From: Bagarius yarrelli
Lineage: Eukaryota; Chordata; Actinopteri; Siluriformes; Sisoridae
Reading direction: 5' to 3'
DNA: 64,000 nucleotides
Assembly: GCA_005784505.1 (NCBI GenBank)
Contig: VCAZ01000039.1
Location: 1,515,001-1,579,000 of the forward strand
The position numbers and the translations under genes were made by a program. This document shows positions 35,801 to 50,000 of the stretch, in pieces. Below the pieces are notes generated by a model. It was not told the DNA's origin, searched no databases, and saw only the letters and a list, made by a program, of their open reading frames with translations. Position 1 is the first letter of the stretch; every line of letters starts with the position of its first letter.

Positions 35801-38800
35801 ACTGATGATATTATTAGTTGCATATAATTATTATAATTATAATAAATTAATAGTTCTATATTTTCACGTACTGGTATTATTTCTCATCGCATTTCCCATG
35901 GATTTAAACCGCCTCGTTTAGTGTTCAACAGCCAATCGAAGGAGATCAGTGACTCAAAGGAATGAGCAGACATCTGTTGTGACTTAATTCCTACAATCCT
36001 CTACACTTCTGCTCTTAGGGGACTATTATTTACCCTGTCAGCACACCCCAGCTGTCACAGTACTAATAAAGAAACATTCCCTCCTTCTAAGCCACCCCTC
36101 CCCCCAGCCCCCTTGTGGCACGTGCCCTAATAGCCCCCCTACCCTTAACGTGTGGCGTGTGCCAGACACGTGTGTGTTATTCCCTCCTCTATAATAAACC
36201 CACCCATGCTTTTTCACCCTCCCTCACCATATGGCCTACATCATGTTGCAATGAATAGAGCAGCTAATGGGTCTTTACTCAGGGGACTTGTCAAGTGCCA
36301 TCTGGTGGATTCCTACTGGGTGTGTAATTAGCTCAACAGAGATTACGGTCAATAGTGTAATGTGTGTGCAATGGGTATCGGTGTACAGCTGTAACAGAGG
36401 AACTGGAAATTTTTTCTAGTTCCTGCCCGGAAACACAGTTTCTTCCAACAAAACATCACTCATCACTGGGGATATATTAAACACATTTTTATTTTTGTTG
36501 CATCTATACAATAGGACACACCTAAAGAATAAAAATGTAATATTTTTTTACATTGCCTTTATTTTTAAATATTTATTAAAATATATTTTTAATATATTAA
36601 ATTATTATTAGATTTATTTTTAAATCTTAAAACCAAAATTCTTGTTTAAAAATTAAAGATGTACCTGTATTAAAGTCCCTGATATCTTTATGAAACCAAA
36701 TTAAACCCTGTCCACGTTGATGAAGAATCCAGTTATAAGCATTTGTTTTTTGTTAGTTATTTTCGAATAAAAGGCATAATATGTTCGATATACATTAAGT
36801 TTTAATATTAATCGTATATAATAGCTGGGAGACTCGTATTCTGTTTTGGAAATGGGGCGCAGCTCTGATTAATATAAAAAAACCCAGGGCTCCGAATGCC
36901 AGTGTTATGTAACCGGATTACAGAGCTGAGCAAACAGCACACCGTGTTTACAGAGCAGTGCAACCGATACGTAAATTAAAAGCCATGTTCTGCCAGTGCT
37001 GGGCCACACCTTGCACGGATTTGTGCTGTCATGTGGCCGGTGAGGGAGAGAAGCTGCTAGTTAGCTACCGAGCCTATTGGCCAGCTCTTATTCCAGACAT
37101 CTGTCTGTGTTCCCTGTGTCTGGATCTCCCTCTTAGTTTTGCTGAAATAGCAAGTCTTGCCAGAGTCCCCAACTACACAGTGTCTAACCTTTACACAATA
37201 TGGACACTTAATAATTCATCTTTCTCTCTTTCTGTGTCTCTTTCTGTCTTTGTCTGTCTCTCTCTCTTTTTTTCTTTCTATCTCTCTCTCTGTCTGTCTG
37301 TCTGTCTCTGTCTCTCTCTGTGTCTCTCTCTCGGTCTCTCTCTCTGTCACTGTCTCTCTCTCTCTGTCTTTCTCTCTGTCTCTGTCTCTTTCTCTCTGTC
37401 TCTCTCTCTTTTTCCCTCTTTCTACCAGTGACCAGTGACCAGAGTTTTCTTTGATTGGATTCCACTCTGCTGGGGATGGTTCTTATCTACATCCTGGGAA
37501 AATTACGAAGTCATACAGGAGCTTGGAGGGTGGATTTGGACTCACTCTGCTCCACTGACTCAAAGCTACATTTAATATCACATTTGATCACCATCACAAG
37601 ATCAAAGTTGCTTTCTTATTTCATTTCAGGAAGTGCTTTACCAGCAAACTTACGCTTACATACAGTAGAACAATCTTTCATTCTTACTAAATTATCTGTG
37701 TAAAGCTGTTTTGAGACAACGTTCACCGTTAAAAGCGCTATACAAATAAAAATAAATGGAATGAAATGAATTATCTTTTTTAGGTGTTTTTAATTGCATC
37801 TCATCTTATTAACATTACATTAGTATATTCCCGTATAACCCCTATCTTCTATCTTAGACAGTTTTTTTCAAAATAAGACCATTTTCAACTTGATGTAGGT
37901 TTTCTTTGATGAATATTTCACTGTCATGTGTTCTGAATAATCAGGGCTGTAGCTAGATGGGCCCCTCCTGCTTATTTATTATTACTGCTGGGTTTTGTCA
38001 TCTGCCAAATGCCATAACATTTCTAGCTTTACCTCCTCGTTGGGTGCCATGCCTGTCCCGTTTTTCTCGTCCGTGATGTCGCCGCCCAGGGACTTATAAT
38101 AGTCTCCAGTGCTGGGCTGCTTACTAAAGCTTCGCGACTTCCTGTTGGAGTCCACCCGCCGAAGTCTGTCTGGGTTTTCTCCTGACAACTAATGGAAAAA
38201 AGGGCACAAAACAAGAATAAAAAGTGAATTAAATAATGATGAGCAATCGAACAGGAAACCTTACACCTGATGACATATTTTGTGCAAAAGTGCTTCCGGT
38301 CTTTGATCTGCGGTTTTATTGTTAATAAATTTCTAATAATCAGGAAGTGTATTATTATAATCAATTATTAGTATCTTGTCACACTTTCCACCACATTTAA
38401 GATAATTTTTTTTATCATTTAAGACAAATCAGGTTTTTTTTCCATTGATCAGCTGTCAATGTTTATAACGGTGTCAGTTTTCTAAATATGTGCTTAATTA
38501 TTTATAAAGGTCTTTTAATTTCCTTTCAATATTTTTGGGTTCAGGTGTAAAATAATAATCTTGAGGTAACACAATACATGATTAATAATTAATTGGATAA
38601 TAAGTCAGACGTCAATGGTTCTTTACCCCTCATTTCTTTTTGGCCAGATAAATTTTACTACCTCTCAGAAGTGTGTGGCCAAACATGCGCAAACGGAAGG
38701 CTGATGGGGTAGGTAGTCTGATGGTTTGACATTGTGAAAGGAAGGTGAGCAACTCCTTAATTGTATATCCACCATTCTTTATTGCACAGCACATGGGATG

Positions 38801-41040
38801 CTTTCTTAGCTATTTTAACACTTTTTTTCATATTTATTTTAACTATTTGAATTTCCACCTGGAATTGACATATCTACATCTAATGACTGCCCATACATAC
38901 AAACAGTGAAGTAGATGAAAATACTGGTGATATTTTAAAGGAACCCCTTTTCGAAAGTAAAACCAAATGTAAAATATAATAAATGTTATTGTATGTGTTT
39001 AATAGGTGTTTTTTTTTGTTAATCCTGTATTGGAAAGTGTATAACTCTCTATAGGCCCTGTGTGCTTCAGCTACCTATTATACATTATAGTTTATTCCAC
39101 TAGATGGAAGCAAACACTGAAAATAATTCTTTTTCATCCAAAAATTTCCTTCTAACAGATACTTTCATTATGCCAAAAGGAGGCAAAGTGGACTTTTAAT
39201 GTTTATTTGGAGTTTCCAATGTCCTGACAGTCAAAATCTGTGAAGAATCTGTGTAAGAATACTCATTTTACTATACGCAATATGTGACAGAAGTACTCAA
39301 ATATGTTTCATTCTTCCTCCAAGATGCTCAATATATTCAATATTCAGTGCAAATAATGGGGTAGACTAAAATATTAGTTACATGAAATCATTTTTATTTA
39401 CAATAGAAAATCAATCTATCTATTGATATATTTGCTGTTCACGTCCAAATTGACCCAGTTTCTCTAAAACAGCCCCAGCACCAACAAAAAACTCTTTCTT
39501 GCTGGTATTTGGAATAATAATAAACACATAAAGCAAATTTTGATATTTAGCAGCTGCGTGTGTGTGCGCTCCTCCTCATGTTTTTTGCTGACCCCAAAAC
39601 TGGGCCACTCACGTTTCATGCACAATATTTTAAAACGAAATGATTGGTGCAGCGATGTGATTGACATGTCCATGCAGTACTCAGATCATCAGTGTTTTAA
39701 AAATGCCTTTTTTCATTATTGATTATGACTAATTGTGACGATTTTATACACATTTACTGTCTAAGGGTTTATTTACAGGGCCGTCGCTAGTAAGGTGAAA
39801 GCTAGTGACAATTATAGGGGCCCCCACAAAATCCAGCAGTTATACTATATAGGCGATAGGGGGTAGGATATTTTTTCTAGCTTCGACCCTGATTATTCAT
39901 GAAACATAATGGTGGATTATTTATCAAAGAAAATAAGTAACAAAGTGAAAATTAGAGCTAAAACGTCATAATCCATTGTTGATAATTAATTGTGACAATT
40001 TTATGCGCGTTTACTGCGATGTTGGACTAATGCGGCATAATGGTGTATTGTTTATCAATGGAAACAAAGAAAACAGCTTAAATACAGTAGGGATTTTTTT
40101 TAAATTGAATTGATTGATAAATTTAAACGGAAGTACTGGGTTAAAGATTATATCTTTAAATATATATAGGTGTGTGTGTGTGTGAGTGTGTGTGTGTCCA
40201 AAAACAACTGAGTGAGGAACTGTTTTAGGTGAAAAAATGTCTAGATTAGTCTAAGATGGTAGAAGAATAATAGTAACTTAAACCATCGCTTTGTGAGTCT
40301 GTTTAAATGTAAAGCATCACAGGAAACATTGAACCAGTAGAATAAGAGAAAACCACATCATCTGCTTGAGGACAATCTGTGCTCAGAATATTGATCATTG
40401 ATTGACAGTAGTTGAACCTGATGTAGTCATGTGATTTTGTAGCTCATTTCAAGCTACTACCGATTTTCCATCAGCTCAAATAGCTTAAGCAGTTTTAGCC
40501 TTTATCTTAGCTTATTGTGCAATTTTGTGTTGTGTTAAAATCCCAGGAATTCAGCTACTTCTAAAATTACGATATGTTAAAAGTCACAGATGTGAAACTG
40601 TCAAAATGTGCTTTAACTACAATGTGCTGCTGTCACATAATAAGCTTACTGAAAAAAACTGCAGAAATTAGCAAGTGTTTAGATGCTCCTATTAAAGTGG
40701 ACTGTGTAAACAATGAGACACGCTTTTATCCTTTTATGGTTCGAAGCAAAGCTGTGTCTGAAGGCAAAGTGTCACGTTTCACAAGATGTAAAGGCAGTCC
40801 TAACGAAAGACTCAAACTATGTGCCGGGTTCTCAAAAAAGCCGACATTTGATACAGTACAAAACACGCACAAAAGGTTATGCCGAGTTCATTATAATTTT
40901 ACCCCTTCAAAAAATTGAAACCCCGACATTAGTGTTTTATGAATGAATGGGCAAAGAGAAGCTCCTCATTGAGGACATTTTTTTTAGATAAAAATAGTTT
41001 CTGGCCCACAGATGATTCAAATGATGTGGAAAAGTGGACG

Positions 41041-41094
<54 letters not shown>

Positions 41095-44000
41095 AATCAT
41101 GGTGCGTGTTATATCCCATAATTATCAGGCTTAGCAGGATACATAACAGGCGCCGCGATCTGGAAAAAAGTGCCAAAGAATGCGATTTACACAATCCTCT
41201 TCCTGTTTCTTTTGTGCTTTGTAATGTTATAAAGCTTCCACTAAAGCCATTGTTGAATTCTAGTTATTATTATAAAAGACATAATGGAGTTACATGCTGC
41301 TGTATTAGAGTTTTGTACTTTTGGGCTTAAATACTAGCATTTATCTACTAAAAATTTCCATGTCCTCCACAGGAAAAAAAAAGGCAACGCTGCTTTTCCT
41401 GGTCTCGGGATTTTCCTAATGCAAAAAGCCTTAATTTGCATTCCAATCCCACCTTTCAGGGGTCATACCTTGTACGGTTTGAAAACTTCTCAACTGTCTG
41501 CCCTTAAAGCTGTACAGTTCGGATTGTTATTAAGATATAATACCAACATGACTAACCCTATTTTCAATATAATCTACAAAATGTGATGTGACACAGATAA
41601 AAGACCGTCAGACTTATAGGATGTGCCTAAATCATTTACATTTGCATGAAAAAAAGAGGTCATAGAGCAGCCGCACATGCTCCATTTTATGGCAACTGGG
41701 TAGAATTTTTTTTTGTAAGGAATTGCTGGCTAAAGCCATTTTATGCATAGTTGACTACAGCTACCTTAAACTTTGTTCTCCCCTTCATTAATAAATACCT
41801 GCCATGGAAGCCAAATTACCCAAACTTATTTGCATTGTTGATTTAAACCCCTTCGTCCCTGTAAACCGGCATCCGGTGTAACACAAGCCCCGTGCAGGTG
41901 AGGGAAATTGATGAAAACTGACCCTGTCCACTACATGGCTGAATCCATTACCATTCAGAATCATTGCTTATCTTCTATGCACATTTAACACCTCACCCTT
42001 GCATAAACACGACTTAGTTATGCCTCCCCTAGAGCGTGATTCGGACACTGGTAAGATCTTTTTAAAAACCCTTACAAACAATAACAGGAAATAAAAAAAA
42101 TCTAACTGCTTTCCAAATACTGCCATTACAAAAAGTCTAAAGAATTTTGATTCAGACCAAACATTTATAACCATATAACCATACAAGCAATGAAAGCTTT
42201 TAAGAAGGACTAAACTCTTGCTAACACCCTGAACCAAACACGATCACAATCACATAAATAATAACATTGAATGCATCATACTCTGTCTGTGTTCCTGTAG
42301 TCCAGTCAGTTTCAGGGAAGTCGAGAAGCCCAGAAGTTGCTAGTTGCACAGGTGACACCGGATCTCCATTCCACCGTGCGTGTGACACTCTACCTGCCAC
42401 TGCCTTTACCTTTCCCCGCCCTGACCGACAACCTAGCCAATCCCAGCCAAGCACAGTGATGTAACTGCCCAGGCGCTGCCCAATCACAAGCCAGGGTGCT
42501 GAGAGCTTTTTTATGCAAAGCAACAGGACTCATTGGCAGGGCATGGCTACCTGGTGTTAAATCTCCAGCCTGGTTTAGCAATCGCGTTATTCATATTGGC
42601 AGCAAATGGGAGTCTGATTACTAACACAAAGTTTCTTTATCGTAAAAGTAATAAAAATTTAATTTGATTAAATTTGGAGTATAAAAGAAGAGAGGTCAGG
42701 AACGTAATAAACGTTTACGATCAGCTATAAATACACAAAACATCAAAATATATTTCTATCCTTGATGAATATATCACTTTATAGACGTATGATCATGTGC
42801 TATGCAAATGAATTCAAACAAATGAAAGTCTATTGAGCTCCATTAGGCTAAGCAGGCCATGGTTTCCATGAGCACCTGCGGTGCTGCGGTAGCTTCAGGG
42901 GATTGTTTTTCATTCACAATGCATACGGTTGCTATGCTGCGTTTTCCTCCTTATGACTGTGGTTCGTTTATAAGCGCGTGTGTGTGCGTGTATGTGCGTG
43001 TATATCCTGAACGGGGGTTGTGCACGGTTCAGTGAAACGCAAACACCATCTGTAAACTCTATCAGCTGTGACGTACACCATGTGCCAATAAAGGTTATTT
43101 CATATATGGAAGTAATCAACAATATCTGGACAATTATTTTTCCAAAAATTGGCCAACTTTCTTTCTTGCCTTTGCCATTTACCGCTTTTCCTATTTGGCT
43201 CTTAAACAAATAGCACAGAATGTGTTCGGCAAGTGGAACAATTATTTGAAAATCAATATCGGGCACTTCTAGTCAATTAAACTGACAATAAAATAATACT
43301 CGAAGTGTAGAAAGGAGAAATGTTCAACCCCAGCAACAAAATCACATTAATAACCCTTATACCACTGAGTTTATTCTTATTAGAATAATTAAATAGTACT
43401 TTAATACCGATTTAAACCAAATGTTTAAAAGTTTGTGTCGCAACAAAATCATAAAGGTGAAATTTTATATATTTTATAAAATGTCACTGTTGTTAGAAAC
43501 ACATTGCAGCTATTTAAAAGTGTCCTGTGTTTAGCAGCCAGCTCATTGTTTTCTGTTCTAAAGAGGATAAAGTGTGTGTGTGTGTGTGTGTGTGTAATGT
43601 CCCCCTGAGTCCACGGAAGTGATTAATATTTAATGCAAGTAAAAAAAAAGCTGGACCAAAGCTATTCACCTGGGAGCAGGTGTGTGTGTGTGTTTTAGTG
43701 AAGTAAATTAAAGGTGGGTTACTCCATTACTAAACATTTTTTTACAAAAGATCAACCCACCATCCCAGAACTGGGACCTCGAACAAACACATATGTAGAT
43801 TTTCCCTTGCTTCACACAGTTGGTACATTTGGCACTAGATAATTGATCTGTTTACAGACTGTAAACGAGTTGCTCTTTTGTAATAGCGGAACAAAGCTTT
43901 TACCAGACCCTTTGGTGTATTTCACCTGTTTTTTTGTCCTGCACCTAGAAGTCTGTACACCACACCTAAAGTGTTTGCCTGTGTCACAAAACCAAACACA

Positions 44001-47000
44001 CTAGTAAACTATCAGTGACTGAGCTCGCAGAACTTCAAAGTGGACATATGACCTAAGCCGGGTACATTTTTGCATGTATACAATCATATAGCAGTGTTGG
44101 ACTGCTAATTGGAAGATCAGGGTTCGATTCCCAGCACCACCAAGTTGCCACTGCTGATTTCTATAAGTGTAAAGATTAATATTAAAGTAAAGGTGGAGCT
44201 AATATCTGTAAATAATAAGGCTGTGTATTGTACAAATACAAGAGCCTCACAATACGACACATATCATGATACGATATATATCACAATATATTGCAATACA
44301 ATACTTTACATAAAAAAAAAAAAAATAGCTGAAATTACAACAAAGTCAGGTGCGTCCTTAGTTTTTCCGCCATGTTTGCTTCTGAAACAATGTGTCGTAT
44401 TTGTCGGCAACAACTACAGAAGGGTTTTAATAAAATATTACATAAACAGCAATCGTTTAACATACATTTTTAAAAATGATACTTATCGATACTAAAGGTT
44501 GGACTATCAATACATATTGCGAACAAAGTTATCGTGATAGTTAGCTGTATCGATATTTTTACACAGCTCTAGTAGATAATATCCAATATGAATATTATAG
44601 TCATGTGTTTTATAACTTTTGATCTTAAAATTAGTATCTTGGAACGGTTGAATTCTCAAATGCGTTCAAAAATATAATATAAAAATAAAAATAATTTTTT
44701 ATAATGACACTCTTGCTAATGCCACCAGCAGTAATTTACATTTAGATTTACAACTAAGCAATTGGGGGTTAAGGGCCTTGCTCAGGGGCCCAGCATTGAT
44801 AACTTGGTGGTGCAAGGAATCGAATCCGATCTTCATATTAGCAGTCCAACACCCTAACCACTGTGCTACCACTTCCCTCTTGTTTAAGTAATGAATACAT
44901 CTGAGCAATTGGGGGTGAGAGACTTTGCTCATCAAACCCACAATCCTTCAGTTAGCAATGCAACACCTTTCCCACTGAGCTACCGCTTACCCAATTTAAT
45001 GCACAAGGTTTTTATTAATGTACTTGTTGAGATATATAGTTCTATAGTATATAATTTAATCTAATTTAATCATTAGTACACTGACTGGTACAGTTAAGTT
45101 CTTAACAGTCCGTGAGATTTTTCCTCTGGACAAACAAACTTTCCTTTCCTCGTTGACACACAGGGCTCATTTGCGTGGGAGTACCGGCACAGTTAATTAC
45201 CTGAAGTAATGGCAGGGCCATCATTCAGCACATCATTAAAACCAGTGGGAGACTGGCTTGGCTAATGGGGCTCCTTCATTAGGGCTAGAACACAAAAGCT
45301 GCATTGTGTCTGTTTGCTTTTTGTCTCCTTCACTTAATTAGTGAAAAACGGGCCATGAGTTTTCACCAGGCTACAAGTTGATTTTACCAGCACAACAATT
45401 TTTTATGTAACATTTTAGACCACGTTTACAAATTTGTTCTGTAATTGCCCTTGTATCAACCTGTGCATGTGCCCTGCTGCTGGGATACACTCAATGAATC
45501 CCTACTGTGTCATTTCAGGAGAATTGAGATTCCCTAAAGACAAAACTTCCTTTTGGGAGGAAATTATGTTCATATCTACTGTTACATAATAAACTATCCC
45601 ACGTTTGTTGCGCAAAAAAACCTGATGATGCTGTTTAAACGGATGCTGATGGGAGAAAATGTCTGGCTATAGAATGGAGTCAAGAACTAGGTAATAAATA
45701 CTTTTTATATTTACATGTATGGCATTTGGTTGACGCTTTTATCTGAAACGACTTTTATACAGTGAGGATTAAGGGCCTTGCTTAGTTGCCCAGCAGTGGT
45801 AACTTGAGCTTGAAATCAAACCCTGATCTTCCAATTAGCAATCCTACTGCACTACCTCTTTCCCATGTTTTAATTATAAATTAGAATTTTAAAATTATTT
45901 TAATAGACTTAAAAAATGAAAAATTATATACACATCTCACATCATGTTGCTTTTACACTTTATGCCCCCTTGCACAGAAATGATACTCACCTGCTTCTAA
46001 GCACATTGTTGCCTTCTTGTTACGGTGCTTGTTCATGCTTGATGTGATGCCCTGGGAGGCCCTTATACTATATAATGAGGTTGTGTGTAATGGACTGACA
46101 AGCGTGAGTTTTCAGTAAACCAGACCCCGACCCTTGGGGGGTTAAATTGAGCTGTTGAGTGTTTTGCTAGGCTATAGTTACTAGTTACTGAATTAAATCA
46201 TTATAAAAGTGAATAATCACCAAAATGTTCAAATGTTGTGGTGTCATTTTTTGATTAATCGTGTTTATTTCTAACATTGTCATTCCCTTTATTATAAACA
46301 ACACATTATTCGAACCCTGGTGATTACCGGATTACTTTACGCCACATTATCTTATAGATTCTGTCTAATAATTTACTGTCTATTAGGTTAACCATAACCT
46401 CTTATTATCTTCTCAAAACATGGTCATCGTAAGCACTGTATGCGCAGAAGCCTTAGAAACCTCCTAAGCTAATATGCCATTAGTATATTTTCCACTTAGC
46501 TAACAGAAGCCAGACAACAGAAAGCCTTTTAAAAAAAAATGTTTGTTTGTAATGATCATGCATCACAAAAAAGCCGTATTACACTCACGTGGTCTTCTGA
46601 GAACTGAATGGGGTTTTGTTTCCGAGCGCTCAGCTTTGCAAAAATAATGAATGAATTCATAATCATTTTTGGTAACTCCTGCAGAGAGTAAACCAAAAAA
46701 CATGACTACTGTTTCCGCAATGCAAATTTACACACACAAAAAAACATGAATAATAAAAAAAAAATTAAAAAAAGACCCCAACCATAGGGGGTTGGAAGGG
46801 GTTTAATTGATGCTAGTTACTGCTTACAAATAGTAACTTGAGTTAATCACTGAGTTACATCATTATAAAAGTAACTAATTCCCGAAATGTCACATAACTT
46901 AGATGCCCCCAACATCAAATAGGTTAAAATAAATAAAATGCACACTAAATTATTTCTATAAAACATTCTACACTAATCTACACTATTTTAATGTTGTGAT

Positions 47001-50000
47001 GTCATGTAACGAAATAGTGGTGTCATGTGACAAAAAAATAACGTTAGCAATAATGCTAATTATATTTTGCTAGGGAATAGTATACCAGGAAATCGATTTT
47101 TTTACACCTGTTGCAACACTGAGATAAAAAGTGACTTTAACACATTTTCTGTGCTTGTTTTCATATTAACTAATAATTAATTAAGCTCTATTTTTTTTAG
47201 TTGGTTTTAGGAGCCACAAAAAAAATAAACCAAAAAAATTAACTGTTTGTAGTCGCTATCTGAAATTTAACATGTTCAGACATGTTTTTATGAAGTTGGA
47301 TTTTATATACTGTATTTAGAGCTTCAGATTTGCCAAGTCAAATAATTAAAGCTTTATGTTTTTTTTGATTCTGGTTAATGATCTGCCTCGCTTGCGCAGA
47401 CATTTTCCTATTAGTTTTGGCATAGTAACTGAATAATAAGCTTTAAACTTGAATACATTTTCAGTGGATTTTGTTCTAGATAAAGGATGTAGCATCACAT
47501 ACCTCTCTTATCACTTGGGAATTCTTCACAGGACGCAGGTTGCTTTTCACTTTTAAAAACTCTATTGAATCCTCCTCGGGCAGAATCGGTGCGGGGTAAG
47601 TGGGTGGGGGTGGGGGGACTTCTGAAGATCCGGGCGGAGGAGGAGGGGGAAACGAAGGAGGAGGCGGAGGTTGAGATGATCTCTTCTTATTCTGGCCCCC
47701 GACAGTAACCTCAGGGTTCAGCATGTCCATGTAGGTCTGCATATCGGTGATGGCTGTCTCAGAGCTCCCTTTAAAAAAAAAATACACGTTTAGCATTTAT
47801 GGAACGTAGAAAAGTCTGCTCTTAACTTATCCTTTCATCTAGTGGACGTTCATACACTAGCTTAGTAATAATAATGACTATTTTCAGCAGTAGTACAATG
47901 ATCTAAACGTACGCCGCCGGTCTTCGTGCACTGCAACTAAAACAGAGGAAACAACCCCAGGTACACAGGTGATTGTTTGGATAGGCGGTAGGCGTGTACT
48001 GTAGAGTGTCCAGATTTTAGCATAGTAAATTTTAGGCAGTAAGCGTGTAACCTTGGGCTAGTGACACACACACGCACACACACAAATATATATATATATA
48101 TATATAGACACACACCTTTCATTCATTTCACATGAACACATACACGCAGGTGTAGCAGTGCCTGTAATTGTCTATTGTGTGCCTGGAGCCTTAAACAGAA
48201 AAAAAAACTAAAAAAAAGAGATGCAAATGTTTATCTTTCCACTGGAGGGCGCCACTTTTGTATCATTTGTCCGGCAGCTAACTGGACACAACTGTGGCGT
48301 GAGTGTGACACCTGAGATTATGGGTTACAGAGAAAGGCCTGGTTTTGTTGAAAACGAAGGTCAAAGTCAAGATTTCACATTACCCATGCAGGGTAAATCA
48401 TCTGTGGAGGTTGTAAGTAAAAAACACAAGTAAACAGCTGTAGCATTTTTACCTAGCATCATGCTTACAATTGAAAAAAACAATAATAAGCTTTATTACT
48501 GCTTTAAAATCCTTTTAAGCTGGTGAAAGAGAAAAAGAAGGAGAGAGACAATGCACAGGATATGTGTGGTAGCGTATAACAGAACGTACATAAAGTTTTA
48601 TTAGCGTGTATGTTGGGCTCAGCGATTAAGTTTAAGGTAAGAACGTGGATTCAACTCCCAGTACAACCAAGTTCTGCGCCTTTGACCAAGGAATTTAACC
48701 CTTACCTAGCCAGCTGTACGTAGCAGATGAATGTAAGTGGCACTGAAAACGCCAGAAATGTAAATATGAATATGTTACAGTATGGAAGTTTGTGTGTTAG
48801 AATAAGAGTGTATGTATAAAGTCTAGTAAGGACAGGATATAAGGGTTTACTAGTGTATATGGGAGAATTCGATGTCCAGTATATGATGTGTGTGATGTGA
48901 GGGACTATGTGAAGAAAGTGTGTAGGGCTAATATGTGCGAGTGGAACAGAACATGTAAATAATTTAGAAGGTTTGAAATTAAGAGTATATAAAGGTTAAA
49001 GACTATACAGAGCAAAGAATTATAGTCTATATAAGAGAGTATGATAGTGTGTGAATGATGACGTGTATGGGTGTGACTGTGTGCGTTTAGTAGTATTATG
49101 TTATATGAGTAAGAGCATGAAGTATATAAGAGGTTTTGTTTTGTGGTATGTATTATAGACTACTGAGTCTTGGCATAGGCTTCACAATACGATATTTATC
49201 ACGATACTTTGATCGCTGTACAATAAATTACGATATATTGCAAAACTTGTAAAAAATGTGAAACAACTGGCCGGTGCCATAGTGTAGTGGGTTAAGGTGC
49301 CGGCACACGCGTGCTGTTGCACTTTGGTGCCCTGGGTTCGATTCCAGCTTGGGACCTTTCTGCTTCCACCCCCATCTCTTTCACCTGTTTCATCTCTAAT
49401 CTGTCCTATCAATAAAGGCAAAAAAAATTCCCAAAAATATATCTTAATAAAAGTAAAACAAATAGCTAAAAATACAATGGCCGTATGCGCCAGCGACAAC
49501 TACAGGAGCGGAGGTAAAAGTCCTTTGACACACACTGAGGGTTTTAAATAAAAATTAACCTAAACATAAATCAGTTTTAAACGTAATTCTAAATTGTATC
49601 GATACTAAAGGTTAGAAAAACAATATCACGCTAGTTAGCTCCATTGATATTTTCACACAGCCCTATGATGATTCTGACCAGGCTATATGTGTGTGGGGCT
49701 ATGATAACTGTGTAATCCTATGATGGAGTGTGTATCTAAAATTATAGTGTATGTTAGTATGTAAGTTTGATTTATAGCCCCCCGTGTGCCTGTTTTACCT
49801 GTTACTCGTGATTCTTCAGTGCTGCTATTTTTCATCCCTGTGCTCGATTGACTGGAGTTGGTTGAGTCGTAGTTGGACAGTGAGCTGGATGGGGAGCCTA
49901 TATTAAAACAGGCTGTAGTGTTTAAAGTGGCATTTGGAGATGAGTGGCCTGAATCAGGTTGTTTATTCTCCAGATCTGCTGAGGGATCCCGTGACAAGAC

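Larger units (their letters stand above)
38189..47502. other. large espn intron, about 9.3 kb
   Basis: It contains the 52-A run, the CCAAT/GC island near 42.4 kb, four SINE copies, one MITE-like copy and (GT)n. No conserved-looking coding exon was found. Confidence 0.5.

Noticed and set aside
36958..37465. Overlapping open frames on both strands rich in S/L or R/E
   Set aside because: They come from the CT-rich tract and have no splice or homology support.
40574..40918. 114-codon open frame in an espn intron
   Set aside because: No recognised domain, no promoter or splice context, and no similarity I can recall. Chance is likely in 64 kb.
41034..41330. Lysine-run open frame
   Set aside because: It arises from the 52-A run.
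42221..42581. Open frames on both strands across the GC-richer island
   Set aside because: Stop codons are rarer in GC-rich sequence. No protein family is recognised and promoter-like motifs explain the composition better.
49269..49345. Possible tRNA gene
   Set aside because: A and B boxes are present, but no cloverleaf with a sensible anticodon arm is seen, and a second copy with the same body and tail shows it is a SINE.
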